This document shows positions 28,200-43,232 of a stretch of 64,000 nucleotides of DNA, in pieces. The position numbers and the translations under genes were made by a program. The stretch is from Ecdyonurus torrentis (Eukaryota > Arthropoda > Insecta > Ephemeroptera > Heptageniidae), in assembly GCA_949318235.1 (NCBI GenBank), contig OX439137.1, forward strand, positions 15,584,350-15,648,349, in the 5' to 3' direction. Each line of letters opens with the position of its first letter. Within the stretch, counting starts at the first letter, position 1. Below the pieces are notes generated by a model, which saw only the letters and a list, made by a program, of their open reading frames with translations, ran no database searches and was not told the origin of the DNA.

Positions 28200-28535
28200 T
28201 GTATTCAGGAGTCATATCTCAAAATAAAAAAAAAACTTCAAAACTTTATGATGTCATTTGAAACTTAACATTAAAAGCTACCTATGATAAAAATTTCAGA
28301 ACCCGTGACCGTTAGATAAGAGAGAATTTTTTTTATTAAAATTATTATGGGCTCTTATGGAAATAAAACTTCAAAAAAATCATAATTTTAAATATAGCAT
28401 GGTAACCCCCTAGAATTATAATAATTTTGAAGAAACCTTATCCTAATGTATCACTATGGAAAATTTCAGATTTTTCTTTCTTTACAACTTTTTAGTCAAA
28501 TCCAGTAGTACCTGATTTCCCGCCTTGATTATAAA
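28200..28535 (+). mobile_element. Family F dispersed repeat (copy 2, fullest)
   Basis: Shares successive blocks with 7350-7600 in opposite orientation: CCCGTGACCGTTAGATAAGA, the segment near TCATAATTTTAAATATAGCA and the TGTATCACTATGGAAAATTT block. Short copies lie at 25855 and 47795. Ends not resolved; class unknown. Confidence 0.6.
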
Positions 28536-29409
28536 GCTCTATTTTTTGCATCTTGATTTTAATTGCATTATTATTTCTGTTCGTTCAACCTTAAATAAAA
28601 TAAGAGTGGACCTTCTGTCATAGCTTGATTTTACAAAATAATAAAAGGGAAATTTTTTTTATATTAAAAAAAATTGTAAGCTCAAAGTAAAGAAGAAAAC
28701 GAATCAAATAACATTTATTTTTATAACAAGAACTTCTCATAAAAAAATTAATTTATGTACATACTTATTGGTTTATAATCTTTTAAAAGTAAGTTATTAC
28801 TTATTACCTTTTTAATATTAACAATAATAATAATATAATATTAAAAATCATTATATTATTTTATAATAAAGTGAAACCAGGTATGCAAGCTTCTTATTCA
28901 ACTTTTTAACAGTACAGTCAGTTAAAATTTTTATCTGAATAGAATTCAACCTATAATGATAAAAAAAAGCTTAAGTTTTACTAAAAAATTTAATTATAAA
29001 ATCATTCATTTATGAACTTTAAGTTTAATATCAAGTTTGACAGTAATTTCATTTATATTTTTATAGTTATTTAATAATATATTTTGTATTATGCATAAAG
29101 ATTACTAAATAATATTACTACAAATATCACTTAAAAATGAGTTGCTGCTTTTCTTCGATTTAAAAGAGCTTACAGAAGGTGAGTTCCGCAGTTTTATACG
29201 TAGGTATTTTATATTCCATATTTTCCGGATCAGCACGTCAAGTGAATTTTCATACGTATTCTAAACTATAATAATAACAAAAGTATACAAATTATAGACG
29301 ACACTATGTAGTTTGTAAATTGAACAGATCTAATAATAGCAAATAATGATTGTACTGTACGTAGAACTATTAATTATAATAATTAAACAAGAAGGGACGA
29401 CATGCAGTA

Positions 29410-29416
<7 letters not shown>
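28536..29416. other. Geneless AT-rich stretch
   Basis: Nothing supported. Confidence 0.5.
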
Positions 29417-29470
<54 letters not shown>

Positions 29471-29652
29471 TTTACCCGTCGAAGTGAACTCACTACACTT
29501 TACAAATTTCACTCAAAATGAACGATCTGCGTTTGGCGCTTCTACGCGTTTTAACATGAGAACTAGATGGGAGAAATTGGAATTTGTAAAGTGTAGAACG
29601 TTCATTTTTCCCCAAATTTGTAAAGTGTAGTTCGTTCACTTTGACGGGTAAG

Positions 29653-29691
<39 letters not shown>
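29417..29691. repeat. (TA)n array split by foldback M
   Basis: TA arrays at 29417-29465 and 29658-29691 flank element M directly, so M apparently inserted into a TA array. Confidence 0.9.
29466..29657. mobile_element. Foldback M (copy 1) in a TA array
   Basis: The left end CGATGTTTACCCGTCGAAGT mirrors the right end ACTTTGACGGGTAAGCATCG with one or two changes. The interior carries three copies of the TTTGTAAAGTGTAG motif (one inverted). It is related to the larger element at 43233-43846. The TA flanks fit a TA-target element (Tc1/mariner-like non-autonomous), but a (TA)n array hides the exact target duplication. Confidence 0.75.
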
Positions 29692-29693
<2 letters not shown>

Positions 29694-30131
29694 TCATTAG
29701 CAATTAAAATACCATTCATACTATACATAGTATAATATTATATTATATAATTAAATGAATATAATTAATACATTAATTAAATGTGGTATCAGCTTAAAAT
29801 CTGACTAGACTGAAGTTCAAATTAGTTTGAAATAATTCTGTTTAGTAATTTATTCAAGCACATATAGCATGTGGTCACTTTTGGGTCACACATGCTATAC
29901 TATGTACACTTGGTAACAAAAAATTTTACAATCTAAATTATACTATTATATAAATTATTGCTAACATTACAATATATATAATAAGAGCATCCTTGGTGAA
30001 ACTACGTAGATAAAAAATGACATGAGTTAATTATTATTATTTTTAGATAGAGTAAGTACGTACTGTACTTATAATCTATTCAAATAGAGATTATTCTTTT
30101 TATTTTTTTTTTTACATGTTAAAGTGTGTCG
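29692..30131. other. Geneless AT-rich stretch
   Basis: CATATAGCATGTGGTC pairs with GGTCACACATGCTATA around 29860-29900 as a small hairpin; otherwise nothing supported. Confidence 0.45.
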
Positions 30132-30446
30132 CATAGGGTGTATCCGCATGCTTTCATACTGAATGCGCTTCGATGCCATACTAGAACGATGAATAACATT
30201 GCTCAGCATAAGAAAAACGTGGCTTTTGGCTATTTTCTTTAGAAAATTAGTTAGTTATTGTTGTTATTATTAATTTTCTTGCATACTTGAAAACCTAATT
30301 TAACCTGTTAAAAGCATCAATGCTCTCAGAAAAATATTGCTTAAAATTGTTTAACTGACAAAATTAGTCATTTTCATGTACCGGTCCATGTTATTGAGGG
30401 ATCCAACGTTGCGTCGACTTTAACATGAATGCATTCACCCTATACA
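30132..30446 (+). mobile_element. Family E MITE (copy 1, uninterrupted)
   Basis: Ends ATAGGGTGTATCCGCATG and GAATGCATTCACCCTAT, an inverted pair. The interior shares AACATTGCTCAGCATAAG, AAAACGTGGCTTTTGGC, GCATCAATGCTCTCAG and GGATCCAACGTTGCGTCGAC with the copies at 22529 and 45631. It supplies the empty site for the A insertion in copy 2. Confidence 0.8.
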
Positions 30447-31438
30447 CTTCGTGTATTTTTTTCAGGCCTTATTGCACCATACCACCAAATCAAAGAAACA
30501 GTCCTTATTATTTTAAATACTTTTTTTTTGTGCAAGAGTTAATTTGAGCAAAATTTCGTATATTTTATTATTGGTAATAAAAAATATTTTTTTAATCGAG
30601 TTCACTATTTATAATGATAAATGTGTAAGATTTAGAATGATTATCAAAATATATGTAGCGTTACAAGTATCTAAATGAGCGAATCGGTGAAATCCTCTTT
30701 TTTAAGTCATTTTCTTTATTTTCTTGGCAAATGCTTGCCATCTTTTTATGAACGCAATTAATTCTCTCCGGCGTTTTAAATAATGAGTTCTCATTATATT
30801 TTATAATAAAATATAAATTAAAGTCAAAATTTTTGTTTTCACATTGCAATTATTATCATTGCGTATTTTGTATACAGTATTTGTAGCTTAGTTTAGCAAT
30901 GTTACTGTCAATTTTTTTTTTTAATTTATTGATTAAACAGAAAATTAATTACAAGTTTAGTTTTTATTACATTTCAATGTCAGGAAAAACGTCTAGAGTT
31001 GTATACTTGGATGATTTGTTACTAGTTACTATTGACGTTTGATTTTTTTTTTTTTTTTTTTTGTACATGAATGTATTATTGATAGAACTAAATTGCTTTT
31101 TACATTATTTGGTTCTTGCTTGAATCATTTATATACCTTAATCCAAAACTGATTTTAGAATTATATGAATTATCTTATCATTAAATATTCGCCTTCCTAA
31201 ATTTCATTTCTAACTTTTCATTTAGTTAATAACATTATTGTTAAAGATATAAAAATCTAGTATAATATAGAATTTGTTATGTTAAATAATTTCATGTATT
31301 TTAAAATAAGCAAAAAAAAAAAAAAAAAAAAAAAAACTTGTCTTCTATTTTAAGAGTTTATGAAAAATGTTGCATTAAAATTTTAGCAAATATGTATTAA
31401 GTCAAATTTATTATTAACAATCTTGTGTTGCTTTATTG

Positions 31439-31439
<1 letters not shown>
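30447..31439. other. Geneless AT-rich stretch
   Basis: Poly-T near 31041-31059 and poly-A at 31311-31336; no gene. Confidence 0.5.

Positions 31440-31471
<32 letters not shown>
31440..31471. repeat. Poly-T tract
   Basis: 32 T residues. Confidence 0.95.
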
Positions 31472-31474
<3 letters not shown>

Positions 31475-31499
31475 TATTTGTAATATTTACATGTAATGT

Positions 31500-31575
31500 T
31501 GTGGTCAAGGTTTTGTAAATTAGTGCTGTCAAGCCCTCACAACACCTTAATAAAGTTACTTATTATTATTATTGT
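31500..31575 (+). mobile_element. Possible LINE/SINE 3' tail
   Basis: The segment AGCCCTCACAACACCTTAAT then AAAGTTACTTATTATTATTATT has the look of a non-LTR retrotransposon 3' end with a (TTA)n tail. No upstream coding body is visible. Class assignment is inference. Confidence 0.35.
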
Positions 31576-31763
31576 AGTCACTTTAATTTCAAAATTTTGA
31601 AGTCTAATTTTTATTTTGATCAGTGCATACAAAGGTATGTTTTTTTTTTATAAAGATGATTATTATAATATACGAGTAATAAGACTAATAAGATCTAGTT
31701 TCTCCTGGAGAACATAGAATATGACGCCTGACACTAATAATGATCACTAAATAAGCATACATG

Positions 31764-31930
31764 CACAGAAAGAAAAAATTACGTAATTTATGCTACATTT
31801 ATGTCATTATAGCATAAATGATACTGAATTAGAACAACATAAACAATTATAATATGCAACATAGTATTTATGCTTTACATTGTAACATAGTTATAAAATA
31901 TATAGTTATATGAAATATGCTGTATTTCAA
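31764..31930 (+). mobile_element. Family H MITE, partial copy
   Basis: Left end CACAGAAAGAAAAAATTACG followed by TAATTTATGCTACATTTATG, closely matching 805-900. It degenerates into poly-A at 31929-31950 and poly-T at 31971-31996. Confidence 0.6.
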
Positions 31931-31996
31931 AAAAAAAAAAAAAAAAAAAACTGAAAATTAGCTAGCATCTTTTTTTTTTTTTTTTTTTTTTTTTTT

Positions 31997-32389
31997 GTCT
32001 TTGCGTATAAATGAAGATATTTCAGAATCATAAATTACGTCAACTAGTCAATATTTTTTGTAAGTTTTTTTAATTTTTTGCATTTTTATATAAAATTTTA
32101 CTTTTTTATATCATGAATTTGAAATAATAACGAACTATAACTAAATCCTCTTTATAAATACATGGTATTTTTATAAACCCAATAAAATAAAATTATATCA
32201 GAGTGATTATGCGATTATTAGGAAAAAATTATGAATATTTGAAGTTAATTTTAATATCTGTTATTTTTTACGCTATTCATGCTGCAATAATTTTTTTTTT
32301 AAAGTATCACGTAATATATGATAATACACATAGTATCTAATAAGTAAGTCACGATTTAGTACTTATTTTAAGGTATTAAAAGAACATGC

Positions 32390-32427
<38 letters not shown>

Positions 32428-32883
32428 AAACAACAAAATCCAGGCATATTTTGTATACAACACGAAATATTATCAAACACGTACACTTACAAAATTTATA
32501 AAATATTTTTAACGTATATTGGAAACGTGACTCTATCCTATATCAATAACAAGATATTGTGTTATATATAGCAGAAAAATCGTATATTTTGTCAATAAAA
32601 AAATATAAAACATTATCACGGTTGGCTAAAAAAAAAAAGTATACTGTATAATAAAAACGTGATGCTAAAAATTGTGATGTCATTTGTCATAAACATGATA
32701 GAAAGCTTATATTTAAACAATATATTGAATTTTTAACCATAAAAAATATTTGCTCCTAATTTTCATTTGTATATGAATAAAGTGCTTCATGAAAAATATG
32801 CACGAAGCTGATACTTATGGCCATCAATGTCTATTAGATGAAAATAAATGATGAAAATTTCAATCTTTGTGAAAATTATTTCA
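31997..32883. other. Geneless AT-rich stretch
   Basis: Poly-T at 32395-32423; no gene or family member recognised. Confidence 0.5.
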
Positions 32884-33230
32884 TTAAAGGCATAGACAAC
32901 ACGAAAATATTAGCATTTATACCACAAAACACATGATGGGGCACTTACATAAATAACATTAAATGGTCTCAAAACCCAACTGTAGCGCCGTAGCAGTGAT
33001 CAGAAAATTTCGATTTATGCAACCCTTACAACATTTTCATACTAATTTTTGCCTGTTTCTGATGTCATAAATAGAAATATTCATGCAAATTGCATACTTT
33101 ACAGTTTTTTCACGCTCTCTTGTGTGGGCTACATTTAGATTGTGGTAAAAATTATCATTAGTTTTTAAGATCCCATTTTGTGTTCAATCATTAAAAAGAA
33201 CATCTTGTTTTATGTTTTCTATGACTTTAA
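32884..33230 (-). mobile_element. Family A TTAA-MITE, copy 5
   Basis: Reverse orientation: TTAA-AGGCATAGACAACACG ... CTATGACT-TTAA. The CRE core is mutated here (CTGATGTCATAAATAG). Other landmarks are retained (ATTGCATACTTTACAG, TCACGCTCTCTTGTG). Confidence 0.88.
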
Positions 33231-33802
33231 ATGTAAAATTAGATAAATTAAAAAGTGCATAATAAGATATGTATATTATAGGTTAGAGTACTCTAAAATT
33301 CTTCTAACACTCTGCGATTGGTTTGGAATACATATGAAAACATAAAGACATACGATTTTTGATAGATTAAGTCTGTTCATAATTACAAGAAGTTGTTGAT
33401 CCTGTCATGTCATAATGTTTTACAAATTGTAAATACAGTTCAATTACAATAAGGAAAATCTACTTGAATACAAATTTTTCAATTAGTCAAAATAAGTATA
33501 AACATTACGCTTTAAGTTGTCAAATTTTAATGAAAAAATATTTATAAAAATTCTTATGATATTTAGAAGCTAATATTTTTTTTCTTCAAATAATAAATTT
33601 TTTATAAAATTATTTTCTCATTATTCAACATGATTTATTATTTTAAAGCTTTTTTTTTAAATAAAAAAAAATATTTTTTCAAGTAATTTTAATTTAATAT
33701 GCGTGTGTGTGCAATTGAGGTTTAAAATAAATTTATTCTAGAAAAGTAATTTATCATTTTGAGAAGTTTTTTTTATATATCTGGTTGTGTTTTAAATAAG
33801 AA

Positions 33803-33807
<5 letters not shown>
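33231..33807. other. Geneless AT-rich stretch
   Basis: Nothing supported. Confidence 0.5.
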
Positions 33808-33872
<65 letters not shown>

Positions 33873-33885
33873 TGTGAGAGAGAGA
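33808..33885. repeat. (GA)n microsatellite
   Basis: GA array to 33867, then an imperfect GA tail. The 132-codon plus frame through it is an Arg-Glu artefact joined to AT-rich sequence. Confidence 0.95.
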
Positions 33886-34311
33886 AGAAAATTTATGCAC
33901 TGGAATTGTCATCTCTGTTTATTTTCATTTTCATACATATAACAAAAGAATCTCTTGACACAAATTCTCCCTTCTTTTTTTTTATAACTTTTTTATGTGT
34001 GATTTCGACCTTAATAATTCTTACAATGACAAAAAGTTATAGTGATAGTATGAGATTAGAAAATAAAAATATACATTTCTTTATGTCAAGTACAATATCA
34101 TATTTTCTCCTTTTGTTTTATATTTTTGAGCTGTTAATACTATTGAAGAAGAGATAGTGTTGAATATAAGAAGAAAATACTTATAGTACAGTATTATATA
34201 TAACGTGTAGTCGTATACAGTATGTACTTACACTAAGATATAAAATTGGACTCTATTCCTATACAGTAATGGCATTAAGTGTAATTTTATATCGCAGTGC
34301 TTGTAACATTC
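33886..34311. other. Geneless stretch
   Basis: Nothing supported. Confidence 0.45.
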
Positions 34312-34536
34312 GTACACTCAGCAGATTCTAAATGTAACTATAGAAGCGATGCCACTTTCTTCAAAAAATGTCATCTGAACAAGCGTTGCCAGATTTAACC
34401 TCGCGGAACACCTGCAGCTCTATTAAAGAAAGTTAAATCTGGCAACGCTGCTGTCACTTAAGATGACATGTTGACCATTTTCTGAAGAAAGTGGCATTGC
34501 TTTGATGGAAACATTTTAGAATCTGATAAGTGTACA
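34312..34536. mobile_element. Foldback K (about 225 bp)
   Basis: The left arm GTACACTCAGCAGATTCTAA ... GCGATGCCACTTTCTTCA ... GCGTTGCCAGATTTAAC mirrors the right arm with modest divergence. The centre CGGAACACCTGCAGC is the loop. A single copy in the window; no coding frame. Confidence 0.7.
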
Positions 34537-35369
<833 letters not shown>

Positions 35370-35594
35370 CACACAAACTTTTGTCTGTAATTAAACTATA
35401 CAAAATATTCGTAGAAAATAGAGGAAACAAACTGCATCGTCATGCGGTGTAGTTTCTAGTTTTCTAACTTAGCAAAAACAAGTAGTTAAACACACACAAC
35501 ATAATAATTAATATAATAAATAATGTAGAGCCGACCTTAATATATGACCTGTCATATTATGTTGTCTATGATTGTTATATAAAATAATATCGTG

Positions 35595-35907
35595 TTAAAG
35601 GCGTAGAACACCTTGAACAAAAAACTTGCCTAATATCCTACCTAAATATCATCGCTAATCTGGCCGGAGTCATTGATTTCTAATTTATTTTCCCTCCACA
35701 AAATGTCAGATGCGGTTTTATGATGTCACAGCTCGCCTAAACCGCGCTCGAGGAAACAAGCGAGCTGTGACGTCATGAACCCGCATCTGGCATTTTGTGA
35801 AGGTAAAATAAATTAGAAATCAATCACTCTGGTCAAATTTACGTTGATATTTAGGTATGTTAGGATACTAGAGATGTTTTTTTGTTCAAGGTGTTCTAAG
35901 CCTTTAA
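35595..35907. mobile_element. Family B foldback, TTAA ends (copy 1)
   Basis: TTAA-AGGCGTAGAACACCTTGA on the left mirrors TTAA-AGGCTTAGAACACCTTGA on the right strand. The arms pair over nearly the full length (GATTTCTAATTTATTTT, AGATGCGG, CACAGCTCGC), leaving a short CG-rich loop near 35742-35755. TGACGTCA lies at 35768. No coding frame. Its TTAA-AGG terminus is shared with families A and C. Confidence 0.85.
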
Positions 35908-36518
35908 GTATATATTGCATGACTGATCAAGAAACTGTAAAATAGGGCTGTCATGACTGCATTACATGGTGTTATTATATTATGTTATTATAAATGTCAA
36001 ATAACAATACACTTGTCTAATGTTTCAGAAAAGTGATTTTTTTTTTTTACATATATATTATACATTCCAGATTATGAAATGATAATATTATATAAATATT
36101 ATATAATAAGCTAAAGGAGAACTTGAAAAAAAATCTTGGCATTTATTTCATTAATCAAACATTCCCTTGAGCATATGAAACTAATGAATTTATTCAAAGC
36201 CGTTAATTAAAACTTTGGCATATACAGTAAGAATAACACTTTATCAATTTTAACGTAGAACTCTTCATAATATTTATAATCATATACAGTATTTAAATAT
36301 TGGTTTACATTTAAAAACTTATTCAAAAATTCAACTTTTTTTTTTTAGTTATTTTGTACACCATATATATAATAAATAATAATAACAAATGTATCACATT
36401 GTTTCAACGTGGGAAAAATAATTGTGAGTCACATAACTTTAAATCGTTCGATTATATAAAGTTACTTTTATTTTTTTCAAAGCTTGAATTTAATAAACAA
36501 AATATATTATGTAGATTT

Positions 36519-36738
36519 GTACACGGAAATAAAAAAATACGTAATAATTATGCTAGCTCATTTTCAGTACAATTTGTTCAATACAGCATAATTTATGCTA
36601 TAATGCATAACAGCTATATTACAATAGCATAAATATTATATTGTACAGCATAATTATTTATATTGTTCTATTTTAGCATGATTTATGCTATAATGGCATA
36701 AACGCAGCATAAATTACGTAATTTATTCTTTCAGTGTA
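36519..36738. mobile_element. Family H MITE, complete copy
   Basis: Both ends are present: ACACGGAAATAAAAAAATAC on the left and, reverse complemented on the right, ACACTGAAAGAATAAATTAC, each leading into GTAA and TATGCT repeats. About 220 bp, with no coding potential. It defines the H termini. Confidence 0.7.
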
Positions 36739-38623
36739 GAAAATAGTGTTTTTACACTCTATTTTACTTTGCTAAATTAAAAACATAAAATATAAAACAT
36801 CTGTGTTTTTACGTACTGTTATAAAATTCATGTTACAAAAGATCTTAAAAATGTATTTTTAAAACAAAGCAAAACTTTTATGGTATAATATTCTTGTAAA
36901 ATATGATTATTAAAGACTTTCGACCGTGTTTTCTATGTTCTGTACCCTCATTATTTTACACATTTGAGTGTTTATTTTCTTGCCATTATAATTTTTCTTA
37001 TACTTATACATAGCAGATTAAAATGTAGTTTATATTTTGAAAGAGTATTTAATTACTTTTGTATTTTGTGTATAATACTCTATTTGAAATCATTTCAGCT
37101 TCAAAATATATTCTGTCATAAATTAATATGTTAAATTGTTAATATTTGTTTTAAAACATGGAAATTATTATTATTTTGAGTAAGGTAAAAGTGTGGCCTT
37201 TTAAATTTTGTTCTTTAAAAAAATCCGTTACGTTTATTTTATTTAATTTCAATTTACTTTTTAAAAAGTTTATAATAATTAAATAATGATTTCTTTTACA
37301 TATTATGTGTTGTCATTAGTGCCAAGGATAATCAATATTGATTGTGTCATCAACTGATTAATAATAATTATGCCGTAATAATCGAAAATCCAAAATATAT
37401 TTGATTTTGATTTTAATTTTGAATTAAACAATAATGATGCTCATTAACCCTGTTTTTCGTGCCCCAAACCACAAAAAAATACTATCACCTAATGCTTTTT
37501 AAATGGCATATTGGGACTTTTTTTGGAACAAGGGAACAGTGTTTAAAAACACCATTAATATGACATCTTAAAGAAATATAACCTTTAAATAATTTATTTT
37601 AATATTACATTTTTAAATGTATTTAAATTAATAATTTTTGCGATCACATGTCAACATTGTTTTAAAAAGTAATAGGTAGATTTCTTCTTGAAGGATTATG
37701 AAATAAAATCTCACTTTAAAACAGAAACTATTTGAATCTGACTTTAAAGGTTCTAACATTTTTTTTTTTTTTACATTTAAATTTTCATAATTTGATTTAC
37801 ATTCAACTCAACTTGTACTTCAAGAGAGATAGAGAAAGAGAGAGAGAGAGATTTACAGTGCTTATATTTTTTTCGCGTAACAATTTGCTTTAAAAAATTA
37901 GCTTTTTTATTTAAATATATAGACCAAATTGCACATTTTTATGTAAAAAAAAATGGTATATTTTAATATGTTGTAACAACACAATTTGAGTTTTCAAGTT
38001 TCATATTTTATCCATTTTAGTATTAATTGTGGGTTAACATAAAGTTTATTTTTATATACGTAGATTGCAAAAAAATATATTATTGACTACGCCATCTAAC
38101 CATATGTGGTCCACCAAATGTCATATCGGAAAATAGTTACACATATAATATTGGAGATCACATCGTGACCACAAAAAAAAAAAAAAAAAAAAATCGTCAT
38201 GGTGACGGAAAAATTGTACAAATTACATTGGTTACATTACAAGATTCAGAAATTATTTCTATATTGTTGAAAATCTAACTCAAAATGACAATCGTGACTT
38301 TAATAATGAAAATATCATTAAAAACTCTCAAGAAGTAAGAGTACTTAAATAATTTCTAAAGTGTACTTAATGTTTCATTCACATTATCGTGCGTGTGTGT
38401 GTGTGTTTTCTGTAACTTTATACAGCAAAATAAGTATTCCCATTTAAAATAACGCTGAAAATTTTTAATGATTTGTTTGTCGTAGATTTTTTTGTCTATA
38501 CGTTGTAGACGTTAACCTAAGCCGATGCATTTATTTTTGTATACTGATTGTAGGAAATTTTTTTTTTTGAATTTTTCCCATAGTTACGAAAAAATTTGAA
38601 TAAGTAATGCTAGAGCAAAATAG
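36739..38623. other. Geneless AT-rich stretch
   Basis: About 1.9 kb with only short simple repeats (GA near 37825-37851, poly-A near 38169-38192, GT near 38391-38406). No gene or family member recognised. Confidence 0.5.
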
Positions 38624-38941
38624 TTAAAGGAATCCTGGCTTTAAAACATTAAATAAAATAAAGTGGACTGATAAATTAAAATAAGAGCACGAGGACCATA
38701 TTTTTATACACATATATTGTCTCTCAACCCTTCTTTACCCTCACAAACTGGGGCTAAGAAACTGTTAAGTTAAGTAGGTAACTTTAGGAATTCATGTCGT
38801 CATGATATGAAGGTCTGGAATATAGTTTGTAGGCCGGGTTGTCTACTTTGCAAGTTTTCTCCTCATTTTGTGAGGCGATAGAAGTGTTAAGGGACGATGA
38901 TAATATGTATATTGTGTATATGCATTAATATAATAGTCCCA
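38624..38941 (+). mobile_element. Family C TTAA-element, copy 2
   Basis: TTAA-AGGAATCCTGGCTTTAA at the left. The interior CAACCCTTCT..CCCTCACAAACTGGGG and AGGTAACTTTAGGAATTCAT match copy 1. The right part reaches AATATAATAGTCCCA and then runs into 25 T (38942-38965), so the right end is lost or replaced. Confidence 0.75.
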
Positions 38942-39638
38942 TTTTTTTTTTTTTTTTTTTTTTTTAAGACCCAGATATCTAAAGTCTGATTACGAGATAG
39001 AAAAGTATTAATTCAACAATTCAACGTTTAAATACATGGCGCAATACAGTACATTGATATCTATGGATTTTGCATTAATGCAATCTATGCAACTTGCTCA
39101 CAATTTCTACAATCCTACTACAATGTGTTGCATTTGTATGAACTTCTTTATCAAATCTAACTTCTTCTTTTTTAGTATCGTATACTCAATTACATTAACA
39201 TTACCTTCCCTTTGAAAATAAGAAACGACCATTTTTAAAACTATACTATTAAATGGGACGAAAATTTTGGCTTTTATGTACAGTATTACATATTTTTTAA
39301 GAAAATTAAAGAAAAATTAATATTTTTAAATCAAAACCCTTAAAACGTGAAAAAAAAAATGTAGAACTTCACAGCAACTATATATTGCGTGAATTGATTG
39401 TGTGTGCTTTTATTTAACTATAAAAAGAAGTAAAAAGTTTGATTAATCATGTGTAAATAAAGAAATGAACTTTTAACTATGTAAATTGACATACATACGT
39501 TTAATATTTTATATACAACTATAAAAGTCAAGAATATTTAAAATGCAATGCAAAAAGTCATAATAAAAAATCTGTGAAAAACGTTTCGTTTCCGCACACC
39601 GGAAATAAAAGAAATCTCTGATGATTTCAATGCAAATT

Positions 39639-39642
<4 letters not shown>
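38942..39642. other. Poly-T then geneless stretch
   Basis: T25 at 38942-38965; otherwise nothing supported. Confidence 0.5.
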
Positions 39643-39677
<35 letters not shown>

Positions 39678-39700
39678 TATATATATATATATATATATAC
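39643..39700. repeat. (TA)n array
   Basis: TA array with one AGTATA interruption. Confidence 0.93.
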
Positions 39701-40542
39701 AAAATCACATTAAAATTTTTTCTATTAATACAGTGTGGCCAAACATGAATAATTTAGCTACTATTTTATATCAGGGAGAGAGTGTGTGTGAGAGACAGAG
39801 AGAGAGAATAAAAAACTTGGAAGCATTTCAAGAAATATTGAATGAAATTATTATTATGTTTTTATTTTATTATTATTTTATGTATTCTAAAAATTAATTT
39901 GAAATAAAAATTGAAATTATTAAAACTATAACAATCATAAACATCGTAAATTATTGAAAGAGAAAAAAAAACTTGTCTAAAAGTTGTTTTTTTTTCCAAT
40001 ATCACTTTTTATTTAACAATATAGTTTTTTTCGAGCTTGCAAAATGAATAATTTATTTTCTGAATGAATTGATTATACGCAATAACACAAAGACTACAAT
40101 TCAATGTTTGTTATTCATATGAACGGCCAAGAATACTATTGTTTTTATTTAACAATATGACCTTTTTTTTAATAGGAATTTTTTTTTTTTTTTTGCCGAC
40201 AATATTGATGAATAATTAATATTTTAATATACTGTTGATTTAGTGGACAAAATACAAGAAAAAATTATTACTTTGCAGTAAAAAAAACTTTCGTGTTCAA
40301 AAATTGAATATCTGCAGTGAACTTTTTTTTTTCGCTAGTTATATCTGTCGCTCCCTTTACCCGCGTAATATATCTCACTTCTCAAAATCTCTCAGCGCCA
40401 CATATAAATTCTCAATAAAAGAAGAAGAAGAAAAAGAAGAAGAAAAAAAAAACGTTAGAGTTGTTTAATATTAGATTATTTCCACACAAAAAAGTGTCTG
40501 AAATAATTTTTAAAAACAAATAATTATAATAATAATAATAAT

Positions 40543-40547
<5 letters not shown>
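39701..40547. other. Geneless AT-rich stretch
   Basis: A short imperfect GA/GTGT run at 39776-39808; poly-T near 40180-40195; no gene. Confidence 0.5.

Positions 40548-40634
<87 letters not shown>
40548..40634. repeat. (GA)n microsatellite
   Basis: GA array preceded by (AAT)n at 40525-40547. Confidence 0.96.
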
Positions 40635-40638
<4 letters not shown>

Positions 40639-40963
40639 TAGTTTGAGCTATAGAAGTCATAATTTTTTCCATGTTTTATTATTTTATTATTAATAAATTA
40701 TTTTATTATGATTGTTTAATTTAAAAAATGTCAATAATTTTTCAGTTAGAAGACCAGTTTGAGTAAAAATAGTTTGCAAAAGTAGTTTTGATTATTGCAA
40801 TCAAAAAATAGGCAAATAAAAAGCTTTTTATGGAGTACAATACAAAATTTTTGAACTCTGCTTTAAAAGGCTTTACAAATGTTAAAATTAAAAGTATTAT
40901 CAAACATTTCATCAATGATATGTGTGTAGGAGATTATTATGGATGTTTATTATTATAGATGTG
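40635..40963. other. Geneless AT-rich stretch
   Basis: Nothing supported. Confidence 0.5.
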
Positions 40964-41312
40964 TTAAAGGAATAGACCAGAGAAAAACATAAGCATTTAT
41001 ATCACAAAACACTTGATGGGACTTACATAAATAATATTAGTTTGTCCCAAAACCCATACTGTAGCTCCGCAGTAGTGATCAAAAATTTCAATTTATGCAA
41101 CCTGCACAACATTTTCATACTAATTTTTGCATGTTTCTGACGTCATAAACATGAATATTCACTTAAATTGCATACTTTACAGTTTTTTAACGCTCTCTCC
41201 TAGGGTTACATTAACATTCTTGTAAAAATTGTCAACAGTTTTGAAGATCCCATCCCATTTCGTGTGTATTCATTAAAAAGCACATGTTGTTTTATCTGGT
41301 CTATGGCTTTAA
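40964..41312 (-). mobile_element. Family A TTAA-MITE, copy 6
   Basis: Reverse orientation, complete: TTAA-AGGAATAGACCAGAGAAA ... GGTCTATGGCT-TTAA. CRE core at 41138 (CTGACGTCATAAACATG). One of the best copies for a consensus. Confidence 0.92.
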
Positions 41313-41944
41313 TGATGCAAAACAAGAAATATTACGTCACGTTAAAAATGTCTGTTGAATTGCTGTAATTTATCAAGATATAAAAAATTGTCCCGCTAAA
41401 TGCTAAATAGGCTAAATGCCTCTGTGGCTAAATGCCTAGGTGGTAAAAAAAAGTAGCGTCCCTCTTGTTTTCAATATGATTGGCAAGTCCCATTACATAT
41501 TTAATTCATTTTTACTGTCACCAACATGAATTGTTTTTAGGTTAATTTATTATACATATATGTATGTACATATATATAAAATATTTTATAACTACTTTAT
41601 GGTATAATAAAATATGTATATTTTTGAGTTAAATGCCTTAGGCTTACCGCACCACAATGGGTTTATTACTCGTCATAATATTGTTGAAGTAGTAAATAAT
41701 TTAGTATAGCTCAATATAAAACACATATCATAAAATAAATTTAATTATTTCATATATATCAAAGCACATACTGTATTATGCCATGGTAACTGTAATTGGC
41801 AAGCTAAAATGTAATTGACACTATAACGTATCGGATAATATACTATATATTATTATTATTACTAATTTTGTTTTTTAATTAAACATCATTCATTAGCATG
41901 TTTTTGTTAAAAACATAAATGATATGTGGTTCTTTTTTTTTTTG
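41313..41944. other. Geneless stretch
   Basis: A short tandem of GCTAAATGCC / GGCTAAATGCCT lies near 41399-41440. No gene. Confidence 0.5.

Positions 41945-43232
<1,288 letters not shown>

Noticed and set aside
33759..34157. 132-codon plus-strand frame
   Set aside because: An Arg-Glu microsatellite followed by AT-rich hydrophobic residues; no recognisable domain.
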